This document shows positions 1 to 6,567 of a stretch of DNA of 10,360 nucleotides, one piece after another; positions within the stretch are counted from its first letter, which is position 1, and each line of letters starts with the position of its first letter. The notes beneath the pieces are model-generated. The model searched no databases. It was not told the DNA's origin and saw nothing but the letters and a program-made list of their open reading frames with translations. The translations under genes and the position numbers were made by a program. Source of the DNA: Bacillota bacterium (lineage in GTDB: Bacteria > Bacillota > Clostridia > Tissierellales > Sedimentibacteraceae); contig JAFACY010000186.1 in NCBI GenBank assembly GCA_023425285.1, positions 1 through 10,360 on the forward strand, in the 5' to 3' direction.

Positions 1-303
1 TTAATGGACGAGCTAATAGCAAGGTCATATAAGCAACGTGTTAATTTTGAAAACAGAAATCATGATTATTCTAAGTTTGCCATTAATAAAAATGAGTGTA
101 ACGTAGTTATTCATCAAAATATTGACAAGTCATGGAAGTTATGCAGACTTCAACGTTTGTTTAGTGATATAGATACGGAATTACCTGATTCAAATGAAAT
201 ATTACATAATCAACTATTAAAAATGAAATTAGAAAATAGCCTTGCTGTTCTATGTACATGTATATTTTATATTGCGGAGTATAATCCAAAGCTTATATTA
301 TAG
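1..303 (+). CDS. 3' end of an unrecognised protein (partial at window start)
   Basis: The frame is open from the first base of the window to a TAG at 301-303. An ATG lies at base 4, but no upstream sequence is available to show a ribosome site, so I read this as the C-terminal part of a gene that begins outside the window. About 100 residues are visible. They are polar, rich in Asn, Asp and Lys, with a more hydrophobic, Leu- and Cys-containing helix near the end (LAVLCTCIFYIAEY). I see no catalytic motif and recognise no family. It ends 39 bp before the next gene on the same strand, which has its own strong ribosome site. Its reality as a gene is probable from codon use; its function is unknown. 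Confidence 0.5.
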   Translation, partial: LMDELIARSYKQRVNFENRNHDYSKFAINKNECNVVIHQNIDKSWKLCRLQRLFSDIDTELPDSNEILHNQLLKMKLENSLAVLCTCIFYIAEYNPKLIL

Positions 304-342
304 TCTTAATATCATTTAATAGAAAAACAAGGAGGTTTTCGG

Positions 343-738
343 ATGGGTATTATGAAATTATCATCGCAAATAACTTTTTTATATTTTGAAAAGTTAGATG
401 AGGCAAGGATATTTTTTGATGATGTACTTGGGCTTGAGAAGGTATTTGATCCAAAATGGGCATGTGTATGGAGAATAGGTAATGATTCTTTTCTCGGCGG
501 AGTTGATGTCAGTGAGGGGTCCATAGAAGTAACAAACAGAGGCGGAGTATTGATCAGTTTCACAGTTGAAAATATAGAAGAAGTGTATGATAAACTTAAG
601 AAATACGATTTGAAGGATATGACTGAAATAAAGTTTTTTGAAGATATTAATCTGAATTCCTTTTTGTTTACAGGACCGGAAGGATATAAATTTGAAGTTC
701 AGCAGTTTATGACCGAAGAATTACGCAGATTGTTTTAG
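343..738 (+). CDS. VOC-family (glyoxalase/bleomycin resistance-like) protein
   Basis: This 131-residue protein has the length and layout of a single vicinal oxygen chelate module made of two beta-alpha-beta-beta-beta halves. The first half runs from about residue 9 (ITFLYF strand, then the helix EARIFFDDVLGL, a typical 'FY...LG' pattern). The second begins around residue 68 (VLISFTVENIEEVYDKLKK) and closes with GPEGYKFEVQQF, the usual 'DPdGn.iel' ending. The terminal Glu that often binds metal is present, but the first strand lacks the His seen at the first ligand position of glyoxalase I, so a metal-dependent lyase role is doubtful. Family members include glyoxalases, dioxygenases and drug-binding proteins, and the sequence does not say which this is. 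The start is set by GGAGG at 331-335, 7 nt upstream of the ATG. Likely cytoplasmic; neighbours give no functional hint. Confidence 0.8.
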   Translation: MGIMKLSSQITFLYFEKLDEARIFFDDVLGLEKVFDPKWACVWRIGNDSFLGGVDVSEGSIEVTNRGGVLISFTVENIEEVYDKLKKYDLKDMTEIKFFEDINLNSFLFTGPEGYKFEVQQFMTEELRRLF

Positions 739-765
739 CCGGCAGCTGTGTAGGAGAGTATGGCT

Positions 766-907
766 ATGAATGGAAGAATTAGTAAACATATTATTCTGTT
801 ATTATTTATAACTATTGCTTTGCTTTTAAAGTGGTTGCAATGAGGATAAATATGGTGTTTTCGAGCGGATAATTGACAATGATGCGATGAATAAAATAGT
901 AAAATAA
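766..907 (+). pseudogene. Small lipoprotein gene with a frameshift at the lipobox
   Basis: AGGAG at 752-756 precedes ATG codons at 760 and 766; the second has normal spacing. The first 20 codons read as a classic signal peptide: a charged start (MNGRISKH) and then a hydrophobic core (IILLLFITIALLL). The frame then runs into TGA at 841-843. Removing one A from the AAA at 828-830 would join this core to LSGC, a perfect lipobox, and continue as NEDKYGVFERIIDNDAMNKI to TAA at 905-907. The clean fit on both sides of a single base argues for a recently broken lipoprotein gene or a sequencing error rather than chance. As read, the product would be a 25-residue hydrophobic peptide. Even if repaired, it would be only about 46 residues, so the 3' part may also be lost. 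The family is not recognisable. Confidence 0.5.
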
Positions 908-937
908 CAACAATAAAATAACATGGATGTATATAGT

Positions 938-980
938 AAAGAATCTCTCAAATTTTGAACGAGGGATTCTTTTATATATT
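938..980 (+). terminator. Hairpin terminator, probably bidirectional
   Basis: A 12-bp stem is formed by 938-949 (AAAGAATCTCTC) and 961-972 (GAGGGATTCTTT), with one G-T pair and an 11-nt loop. It is followed on the + strand by a T/A-rich tail. It lies between the + strand lipoprotein remnant and the minus-strand SLH tail, so it could end transcription from both sides. Confidence 0.65.
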
Positions 981-982
981 TA

Positions 983-1078
983 TTAGAGCTTATTAAATCT
1001 CTTGATAATCATTGCGGCTTCTGCTCTTGTAGGAGCTAATTCAGTGTTAGCCCTAAAGTGGCTATTGCAGGTGAAGTC
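983..1078 (-). pseudogene. C-terminal remnant of an S-layer homology (SLH) domain gene
   Basis: On the minus strand the codons ending in TAA at 985-983 read ELAPTRAEAAMIIKRFNKL. The core TRAEAAMII.RF is the hallmark end of an SLH module (consensus roughly TRaEaavml.rfl), the domain that anchors proteins to secondary cell-wall polymer. Going upstream (rightward) the frame stays open for a few more SLH-like residues (HFRANTEL matches the 'F.pn..' segment) and then dissolves into AT-rich sequence, which includes the promoter of the gene at 1215. There is no start codon or body, so this is the tail of a deleted or displaced gene. A second, shorter tail lies at 4167-4211. Confidence 0.6.
990..1025. 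repeat. 36-bp direct repeat, left copy
   Basis: This stretch matches 4177-4212 at 33 of 36 positions in the same orientation, with no gaps. The mismatches are at 1002, 1018 and 1022. It corresponds to the terminal codons of the minus-strand SLH remnant. The TAATAAAT around each stop codon is also shared, after a 3-bp length difference. The two copies bracket the segment carrying the unknown membrane protein and the toxin-antitoxin pair. Confidence 0.8.
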
Positions 1079-1150
1079 AGATATAGATATATATTATAAA
1101 ATGGTTTAATAGTATTAACTAAAACATAAAACATTAAAAGATAATTCAAC

Positions 1151-1179
1151 TTGAAAAAAATGTCAAATTATGATATAAT
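1151..1179 (+). promoter_or_regulatory. Near-consensus sigma-A promoter with extended -10
   Basis: TTGAAA at 1151-1156 is followed after exactly 17 nt by TATAAT at 1174-1179. TG at 1171-1172 gives the extended -10 form TGnTATAAT. The predicted start near 1186 leaves a leader of about 29 nt before the ATG at 1215. This is among the strongest-looking promoters in the window. Confidence 0.8.
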
Positions 1180-1214
1180 TAATATGAAAAAGTATTAAAA
1201 ATTGGTGGACATAA

Positions 1215-2567
1215 ATGAAATTCGATAATAAATCTGCAAATTGGAAATACATAAGTATTACAATTTTATTTTCTATTGTATTATTCTCATTATTTTATTA
1301 CAGGATAAAGACATATGCATTAATAAGTGTTATTGTACAAACTATATTAGCATATATTATTTATTATGCTGATAAAAACAAGATAGATACAAAGGCATTA
1401 AAAAAAGTTTTTGTAATTTTATTATATGTGCTGGTATTATCATATGGTTCTGATTATATATATGATATTTATTCTCGCGTAGATGACAATGCAGATAAAA
1501 AAGCTCATTTAGCAGTAACTACTACTCCTGTTGAAAATAAAGAAGAAGTAGAACTAGAAGGAAATGATTATTTGTCTGAAAGAAATATTTCTCAGGATAC
1601 TACTATTTCTGTACGTTATATTACACCTACCCAATTAGAAGATCAAATTATGCATAAGAAAAGTACTTATATACCTAGTGTTGATGATAAAATTATTAAC
1701 AAAATATTACTTTTAAGTACTACATTTAATGCATATATGTCTAACGTAAGTAAATATCATTCAAAGTCTGTCGAAATTGTAAAAGAAAAGATTGACAATG
1801 CTTTACATATTGAGGATAGTTATCCAATCTCTGATTTGAATGGCAATCAAGAGGTAGTACAGCTGTTGATTGAGGCAAATGAAATAGATCTGCTAACAAA
1901 AAAGGATAATACTGTTGAAAATAACATTAAGCTTATGAATAAATATCATGAGGCATATGAATTAGCATCTTGCAGTTCAATATCTTTACAATTAGCACGT
2001 CCATATGAAGAGATTATATTAATTTATCCGAGAGATTCTTATGGTGAATGCAATCGAATAATTGAGTATGGAGCAAAAGGGATAGAATATTTCCTTCAGA
2101 CATTGGCATATAAAGAGGCCAGCTTGTCTACTGATGGAGATATAATGTACAGGATAGCAAAGATATATCATTGTTTAGGAGATTTACCTAACTTAGACAT
2201 AAAATACAGAACCGAGTTTTATCAAATTTCAAGTGCGTATTTTGAATTATCAATACTTTTAAAAGATGAAGAAGATTATTATAAAGAGTATAAGCCATAC
2301 TACGCTGCTATGGTTAATCATAAGTTAGGAGTTTTATCGAATGAAGATAATGATTTTTATTTGCTCCGGGCATTAGATTTTTATCAACAATCGTTACTCT
2401 ATAATGATATTAAAGAACAAATGTATTCTGATGCAAATCTTTTTTCATCTGAAATATGCAATAGATTAATTAAATATATTAATACATATGGTCAGAAAGA
2501 TGGTATGAAATCAATAGAGGAATATGAAGAGTTAGATGTTAAATATATTAAAAGGTGTAAATATTAA
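1215..2567 (+). CDS. Unrecognised membrane-anchored protein with helical-repeat-like C-terminal domain
   Basis: The 450-residue product starts at an ATG preceded by GGTGGA (1204-1209), downstream of a strong promoter. Three hydrophobic helices are visible at about residues 12-29, 34-52 and 65-82, followed by a soluble region of some 365 residues. The soluble part is almost entirely predicted helix. Its second half (residues about 230-420) has a spacing of Tyr, Ala and Leu reminiscent of TPR-like helical pairs (for example YRIAKIYHCLGDL, SSAYFELSILLKDEEDYY, LRALDFYQQSLLYND), which suggests a protein-binding scaffold. I see no enzyme motif and do not recognise the family. The gene is very AT-rich. 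No terminator separates it from the toxin gene about 100 bp downstream, so partial cotranscription with the toxin-antitoxin pair is possible. Which side of the membrane the large domain lies on is not clear. Confidence 0.7.
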   Translation: MKFDNKSANWKYISITILFSIVLFSLFYYRIKTYALISVIVQTILAYIIYYADKNKIDTKALKKVFVILLYVLVLSYGSDYIYDIYSRVDDNADKKAHLAVTTTPVENKEEVELEGNDYLSERNISQDTTISVRYITPTQLEDQIMHKKSTYIPSVDDKIINKILLLSTTFNAYMSNVSKYHSKSVEIVKEKIDNALHIEDSYPISDLNGNQEVVQLLIEANEIDLLTKKDNTVENNIKLMNKYHEAYELASCSSISLQLARPYEEIILIYPRDSYGECNRIIEYGAKGIEYFLQTLAYKEASLSTDGDIMYRIAKIYHCLGDLPNLDIKYRTEFYQISSAYFELSILLKDEEDYYKEYKPYYAAMVNHKLGVLSNEDNDFYLLRALDFYQQSLLYNDIKEQMYSDANLFSSEICNRLIKYINTYGQKDGMKSIEEYEELDVKYIKRCKY

Positions 2568-2638
2568 TACTTAATAATTTCTTTAATGAGGGTTACATCA
2601 AACTCAACAAAAAATGGAATCATTTGATACCAAAAACA

Positions 2639-2667
2639 TTGACAAAAACTTTGGAGAGTGTTACAAT
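2639..2667 (+). promoter_or_regulatory. Consensus-like sigma-A promoter overlapping the toxin start
   Basis: A perfect -35 TTGACA (2639-2644) is followed after 17 nt by TACAAT (2662-2667), one base from consensus. Transcription would begin about 5-8 nt beyond the -10, at or just after the ATG at 2672, leaving essentially no 5' leader for the toxin gene. Confidence 0.55.
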
Positions 2668-2671
2668 AAAT

Positions 2672-3118
2672 ATGAACAGTACTAATGAAAAAAAGAGAAT
2701 AGAATCAAAAATAGAAGTACAAACATATATTGAACGATTGAAATATGCTATAGAAAATGGTTCGTCAACCGTTAACTTTCAGAAAGAAAGACAAGTTGAT
2801 AATAATCGAGATAAGGAACATACTAATAGATACACTATGTCAAAATTATTTCCCGATCAAGATGAAATAGAAGTTTTAAAAAGAGAACTCATAAAATTAA
2901 CTGTAAAGGAATATATAGAAACCGTAAAGGATACCAGATTCCCTAACAAGTCAGAGATGAGAGTATTTGGGAAACAATATGAAAATAATGATGTATATAT
3001 TAAGATAAGGGTAGAATTGGTTAGCATAGATCATGCTGACGGTAAAAATTATGTTTTTGTAATGTCCTTTCATTTTTCAGAAGTAGATTTTTGTGAAACT
3101 AACTTTCCATATGTGTAA
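2672..3118 (+). CDS. Putative MqsR-like toxin of a type II toxin-antitoxin pair
   Basis: This is a 148-residue protein. An N-terminal helix (ESKIEVQTYIERLKYAIENG) is followed by a basic segment and a second helix (LKRELIKLTVKEYIETVKD). A C-terminal beta region follows, with the pattern RVFGKQYENNDVYIKIRVEL and then VFVMSFHFSE. That layout (LTveDY...vFgk...vYIKi...vISFH) is what I know from MqsR-type RNase toxins of Firmicutes with the RelE-like fold. It is recognised from memory, not by search. The gene sits 15 bp before a gene with MqsA-like and Panacea domains, the toxin-first order seen in mqsRA. An upstream in-frame TTG at 2624 would add 16 residues but has no ribosome site. ATG 2672 has only a distant GGAG at 2653-2656. 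The start is therefore uncertain, and a promoter overlaps it. MqsR toxins cleave mRNA; that activity is inferred here. Confidence 0.6.
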   Translation: MNSTNEKKRIESKIEVQTYIERLKYAIENGSSTVNFQKERQVDNNRDKEHTNRYTMSKLFPDQDEIEVLKRELIKLTVKEYIETVKDTRFPNKSEMRVFGKQYENNDVYIKIRVELVSIDHADGKNYVFVMSFHFSEVDFCETNFPYV

Positions 3119-3133
3119 GTTGAGGTGTATATA

Positions 3134-4150
3134 ATGAATATTTTAAAAAGAGAAAAAAAGCTATGTTTAATTTGCATGGAAGAGCATGATGTTGATACAG
3201 TAGAGGTAGTAGAAACTGAGGTTTTTAAAGACGAAGAAGTTTCTTTCACGGCTGTTTATGAGTATTGTTCAAATGCAGACGAATACTTAGAAACTGAAGA
3301 AATGATTAAGATAAACAGTTTGGCAATGAAAGATGCATACAGAGAAAAAGTTGGGTTATTGACTTCCGGAGAAATTATAGATATTAGAGAGAAATACGGT
3401 GTGAGTCAAAAGGATTTCTCGGAAATTCTTGAATGGGGACGAGCAACAATAACCAGATATGAGAACCACCAGATTCAGGATCGTGCTCATGACGATGTGC
3501 TCAGAAAAATTGATTATGATCCTAAATGGTTTTTGGAAATGTTAGAAAGAGCTAAAGGGCGCATATCAGAAAAAGCTTTTGACAAATATTATCATGAAGC
3601 AAGTGAACAATTTAAGAAGAAACGAAATCAATATTTGATTGATTCGATTCAAGCAATTTATGCAGACTTTGAAGATGAGAACTTAACAGGTAAAGCAAAG
3701 CTTAGCTTAAGCAAGGTAGTGGAGATGATAAATTATATTGCTTCGAAGGTACCAAGTCTTCACAAGGTGAAGCTGATGAAGATGCTTTGGTATTCGGATA
3801 ATCTTCACTATAAAAGAAATGGTATATCTATTAGTGGATTAGTATATAGCGCTCTTCCCATGGGAGCCGTTCCGGAAGGCTATGAACAAATAGTTCTATT
3901 AGATGGAGTAAAGTATGATATCGTTTGGTATGGAGAGAATGTAGGATATAGATTTATGCCAGCTCCAGAGTTTGAGGTTAAAGAGCTTGCTGAGTCTGAA
4001 ATTGAAGCATTGGATGCTGTAATCCTGCATCTTGGGAATCTGAATACAGATGAAATTGTCCATAAAATGCACAGAGAAGAAGCCTATAAATGCACTGACA
4101 GTAATTGTTTTATACCGTTCTCGTATGCAGTCGAATTAACTCTAAATTAA
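3134..4150 (+). CDS. MqsA-like antitoxin with HTH and C-terminal Panacea (SocA/DUF4065) domain
   Basis: The 338-residue product has three parts. Residues 1-60 resemble the MqsA/YgiT zinc ribbon, with C11 and C14 (CLIC) and C45, but the expected fourth Cys three residues on is Ala48. Residues about 76-125 form an Xre-type helix-turn-helix (EIIDIREKYGVSQKDFSEILEW then TITRYENH). Residues about 193-320 match the Panacea/DUF4065 (SocA-like) antitoxin domain, with KVKLMKMLWYSDNLHYKR, GLVYSALPMGAVP and a closing IVHKMHREEAYK. In this family the N-terminal domains bind operator DNA and the Panacea domain neutralises the partner toxin. The start is ATG 3134, because GAGGTG at 3122-3127 is well spaced for it; a GTG at 3125 would lie inside that ribosome site. 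It starts 15 bp after the toxin stop and is surely cotranscribed. It probably represses its own operon. Confidence 0.85.
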   Translation: MNILKREKKLCLICMEEHDVDTVEVVETEVFKDEEVSFTAVYEYCSNADEYLETEEMIKINSLAMKDAYREKVGLLTSGEIIDIREKYGVSQKDFSEILEWGRATITRYENHQIQDRAHDDVLRKIDYDPKWFLEMLERAKGRISEKAFDKYYHEASEQFKKKRNQYLIDSIQAIYADFEDENLTGKAKLSLSKVVEMINYIASKVPSLHKVKLMKMLWYSDNLHYKRNGISISGLVYSALPMGAVPEGYEQIVLLDGVKYDIVWYGENVGYRFMPAPEFEVKELAESEIEALDAVILHLGNLNTDEIVHKMHREEAYKCTDSNCFIPFSYAVELTLN

Positions 4151-4166
4151 TAAAGAAGGGGATTTA

Positions 4167-4211
4167 TTACTCAAATTTATTAAATCTCATGATAATCATT
4201 GCGGTTTCGGC
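4167..4211 (-). pseudogene. Second SLH-domain C-terminal remnant
   Basis: On the minus strand, 14 codons read AETAMIIMRFNKFE before a TAA at 4169-4167, with a stop codon immediately upstream in frame. The match to the end of an SLH module, and to the remnant at 983-1078, is clear. It is far too short to be a gene and faces the antitoxin gene tail to tail, with only 16 bp between their stop codons. Confidence 0.5.
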
Positions 4212-4212
4212 T
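4177..4212. repeat. 36-bp direct repeat, right copy
   Basis: Partner of the repeat at 990-1025 (33/36 identical, same orientation, 3187 bp apart). It lies 26 bp after the antitoxin stop codon. Confidence 0.8.
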
Positions 4213-4280
4213 TAAAATGAATAAGAAATCAAAGTAAGTAAAAAAATGATGATTATTGCAAGTAAAGATTTTAAAACATT

Positions 4281-4305
4281 AGCACCATTAATTGGTGCTT
4301 TTTAT
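4281..4305 (+). terminator. Rho-independent terminator of the toxin-antitoxin unit
   Basis: The stem AGCACCA (4281-4287) pairs with TGGTGCT (4293-4299) around a 5-nt loop, and transcription would then run into TTTTTAT. The T-run exists only on the + strand. It is the first terminator after the antitoxin gene, so the right-hand SLH remnant is probably transcribed as an untranslated tail. Confidence 0.75.
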
Positions 4306-4357
4306 AATAGAACGTTTGGCTATCGGTATAAAAAGAATAAAGGGATATTATATAAAC

Positions 4358-4431
4358 AGTGGTACCGCTCCGAGTCTTAATAGAACAAAATTCTATAAAG
4401 GTAATATTACCTAAGGCATTTTTTTGTGCCT
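4358..4431 (+). other. Gene-free stretch with dyads and a T-box-like core
   Basis: Between the terminator at 4281 and the kinase promoter I find no credible gene. Three structures stand out. AGTGGTACCGCTC at 4358-4370 resembles the conserved T-box antiterminator core (GGTGGTACCGCG). AGGTAATATTACCT at 4399-4412 is a perfect 14-bp palindrome, like an operator. AGGCA (4414-4418) and TGCCT (4427-4431) form a small hairpin with a T-filled loop. There is also TAGAA/TTCTA at 4381-4395. No stem I, specifier loop or matching terminator is visible upstream or downstream of the T-box-like core, so at most this is a decayed leader. An operator role for the palindrome in control of the two-component operon is possible but unproven. 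Confidence 0.3.
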
Positions 4432-4461
4432 GTTAATATATTTTGTTATACAAATTTTTAT

Positions 4462-4490
4462 TTGAATTAAGCATGGACATAATATATACT
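4462..4490 (+). promoter_or_regulatory. Probable sigma-A promoter of the two-component operon
   Basis: TTGAAT (4462-4467) and TATACT (4485-4490) are separated by 17 nt. The predicted start near 4497 gives a leader of roughly 35-75 nt, depending on which kinase start codon is used. The -35 is weaker than the -10. Confidence 0.55.
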
Positions 4491-4570
4491 TAATCAGACA
4501 GATAATAAAATTACAATATTTTGAGGTATTAATGAATTATTTGCAGTCAGCGTTCAACGGAGATGGAATT

Positions 4571-6565
4571 ATGTGGCTCAGGGCTAAAGTTAATATACGG
4601 CTTTTCATGATTATATTTATTACAATCATATTTTCAAATAATAAAGTTTATGCTGTAGATACAATGTTGAAGGTTGCTATTGATCCTAATATGCCGCCAT
4701 ATCAGTTTGTTGAAAATGACAGGTACGTAGGATTGCATGTGGATATTCTTAACAAGCTGGCAGACAGATATGGCTTTAAAATCGAATATATTCCTTTCGG
4801 CAGCACATCAAAATGCATCGAAGCCTTGGAGAATGGGCAGGTTGATGTTGTTCTTGGGGTTATATTGAATGATAATATAAAATATAAGGTACAGTTAACT
4901 GACAGTATATCTCAATCATCCATATGCATGGTTGCCCATAACAGTAAGATTAAAGATGTGCAGGGTAACGTAAGCAGTATAATATCAACTTTTGAGGATG
5001 ATACCGTAAGATATTCTTTTATTCATAATATAAGCAACCTGAAATCCATAGTAGTTTCCAATCAGGTGAGAGCTTTTAACATGCTTGTTTCTAAGAAGGC
5101 AGATGTATTAATCGGAGTAAAAAACAGTGTGCTGTATCAGCTGGAAAAAGCAAATTTGGAAAATGAATATACAATAGTCAATAATTATATGGTTTCCATA
5201 GAATATGGAATGGCCGTAAAATCAGGAGATGAGGAATTACAAAAGAAGATAAATAACGGTTTGCAAAAATTAAGGCTCAGCGGCGAATATGAAAAGCTGC
5301 ACGATAAATGGATTAACGAGAATAAGTATGTAATTGATAAGCTAATTCAGAAGATAACTTATATTTTTCTCATAGCACTCACAATAATAGCGGCAGTATT
5401 TATTTTTAATCTTAGATTAAATTTTTTACTTAAAAAGCAGGTTAATGAGAAGACAAAAGAACTGAAAAAAACAAATATGGATCTTGAACTCCAAATAATC
5501 GAAACAAGAAACAATAACGAATTGAAAAATTGTATTGTGGAAAACAGTCCGAGTGGGATTATAGTCTTTGACAAGGAATGCAAAATAACGTTATTTAATC
5601 AAAGTGCATCTGCATTAATGGATATTGATGAACTACCTATTGGGCAAAGTGTTTTTGAAATTGAGCTTTTAAAAAGCATGCTCATTGATAAAATGGATGC
5701 AGTGTTTTTGAAGGAGTCACGATTTTTGAATAAAGAAATTGTCTTAAGGAAGGATAATGAAAGCATTTGCTACAGATATAATATTTATCAACTGTTCGAT
5801 TTGTGCAGTAATGTCAGGGGTGCAATACTAACCTTGGAAGATATTACAAAGGAAAGCAAGTTAAAAGAGCAAATGTATGAAAGAGAAAAAAACAAGGCGC
5901 TAAATCAAATAATTGCAGGAATTGCACACGAGGTGCGTAATCCTCTTGCAACTATAAAGACTTTTGTTGAACTCATTCCAAGAAAAATCGATAATGAAGA
6001 ATTTCAATATCATTTATTAGAACTTGTACCAAAAGAAGTGGACCGCGTCAGCAGTCTGATAAAAAATCTAATTGATTATGCAAAGCCGGGAATCAGAAAC
6101 ATGGAAATAATCAATATAAGCGACCTGATAAAATCCAGTACGGCTTTGATTGTTCATGTTTTGGAAAATGAAAGAATTGAGTTAAATACGGATGTGGATG
6201 AAGAGCTTACTATTCAAGCAGATAAAAATCAGCTTAAGCAGGTTTTAATAAATATAATATTAAATGGAGCTGAATCAGTAAGGGATAAAATAAAAAGCAA
6301 CAGTGAAAGTAATAATAAATTAAATATGTACATTAATGCCTGGGAGGATGAACAATATATTTTCATTCAAATAATTGATGAAGGTATTGGAATGACAGAA
6401 GATGAAATAAAAAAATCTACGGAACCCTTTTTTACTACAAAATCGGTGGGGACAGGCTTAGGTCTTTATATTTCTAAACAATACGTTGAAAAAAACGGCG
6501 GGACACTATCAATAGAAAGCCAAAAAAATCTATATACAAAAATAACGTTAAGATTTGGGAGGTAA
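4571..6565 (+). CDS. Sensor histidine kinase with family-3 solute-binding and PAS domains
   Basis: This 664-residue membrane kinase opens with a signal peptide (residues 1-28, ending KVYA). Residues about 33-250 form a family-3 periplasmic-binding-type domain (LKVAIDPNMPPYQF, GLHVDILNKLADRYGF, ALENGQVDVVLG, LSGEYEKLHDKW). A transmembrane helix follows (about 262-282), then a coiled-coil linker, a PAS domain (about 320-420), HisKA with AHEVRNPL (phosphoacceptor H453), and HATPase_c with the N box around N565, DEGIG at 603-607 and GTGLGL. Such kinases sense amino acids or similar solutes directly outside the membrane. The ligand here is unknown; the downstream enzymes suggest an amino acid or derivative. 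ATG 4571 has GGAG at 4559-4562 and gives a normal signal peptide. ATG 4532 has GAGG at 4523-4526 and would add 13 residues before it, so I prefer 4571. It is followed after 2 bp by its regulator. Confidence 0.9.
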   Translation: MWLRAKVNIRLFMIIFITIIFSNNKVYAVDTMLKVAIDPNMPPYQFVENDRYVGLHVDILNKLADRYGFKIEYIPFGSTSKCIEALENGQVDVVLGVILNDNIKYKVQLTDSISQSSICMVAHNSKIKDVQGNVSSIISTFEDDTVRYSFIHNISNLKSIVVSNQVRAFNMLVSKKADVLIGVKNSVLYQLEKANLENEYTIVNNYMVSIEYGMAVKSGDEELQKKINNGLQKLRLSGEYEKLHDKWINENKYVIDKLIQKITYIFLIALTIIAAVFIFNLRLNFLLKKQVNEKTKELKKTNMDLELQIIETRNNNELKNCIVENSPSGIIVFDKECKITLFNQSASALMDIDELPIGQSVFEIELLKSMLIDKMDAVFLKESRFLNKEIVLRKDNESICYRYNIYQLFDLCSNVRGAILTLEDITKESKLKEQMYEREKNKALNQIIAGIAHEVRNPLATIKTFVELIPRKIDNEEFQYHLLELVPKEVDRVSSLIKNLIDYAKPGIRNMEIINISDLIKSSTALIVHVLENERIELNTDVDEELTIQADKNQLKQVLINIILNGAESVRDKIKSNSESNNKLNMYINAWEDEQYIFIQIIDEGIGMTEDEIKKSTEPFFTTKSVGTGLGLYISKQYVEKNGGTLSIESQKNLYTKITLRFGR

Positions 6566-6567
6566 AA

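Noticed and set aside
825..831. T-TTA-AAG slippery heptamer in the lipoprotein remnant, as possible programmed -1 frameshifting
   Set aside because: A -1 shift gives a different, short frame without the lipobox. The lipobox frame needs a +1 shift or loss of one A.
2613..2684. 23-codon frame overlapping the toxin start in another phase
   Set aside because: The only purine-rich site upstream is about 20 nt away. The peptide is short and lies over the promoter elements, so it is probably chance.
3125..3127. GTG as antitoxin start codon
   Set aside because: It lies within the GAGGTG ribosome site that serves ATG 3134 at good spacing.
4246..4380. 44-codon + strand frame across the 4281 hairpin and the T-box-like core
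   Set aside because: It has no ribosome site before either ATG and spans a convincing terminator hairpin with T-run. I recognise no family in the translation.
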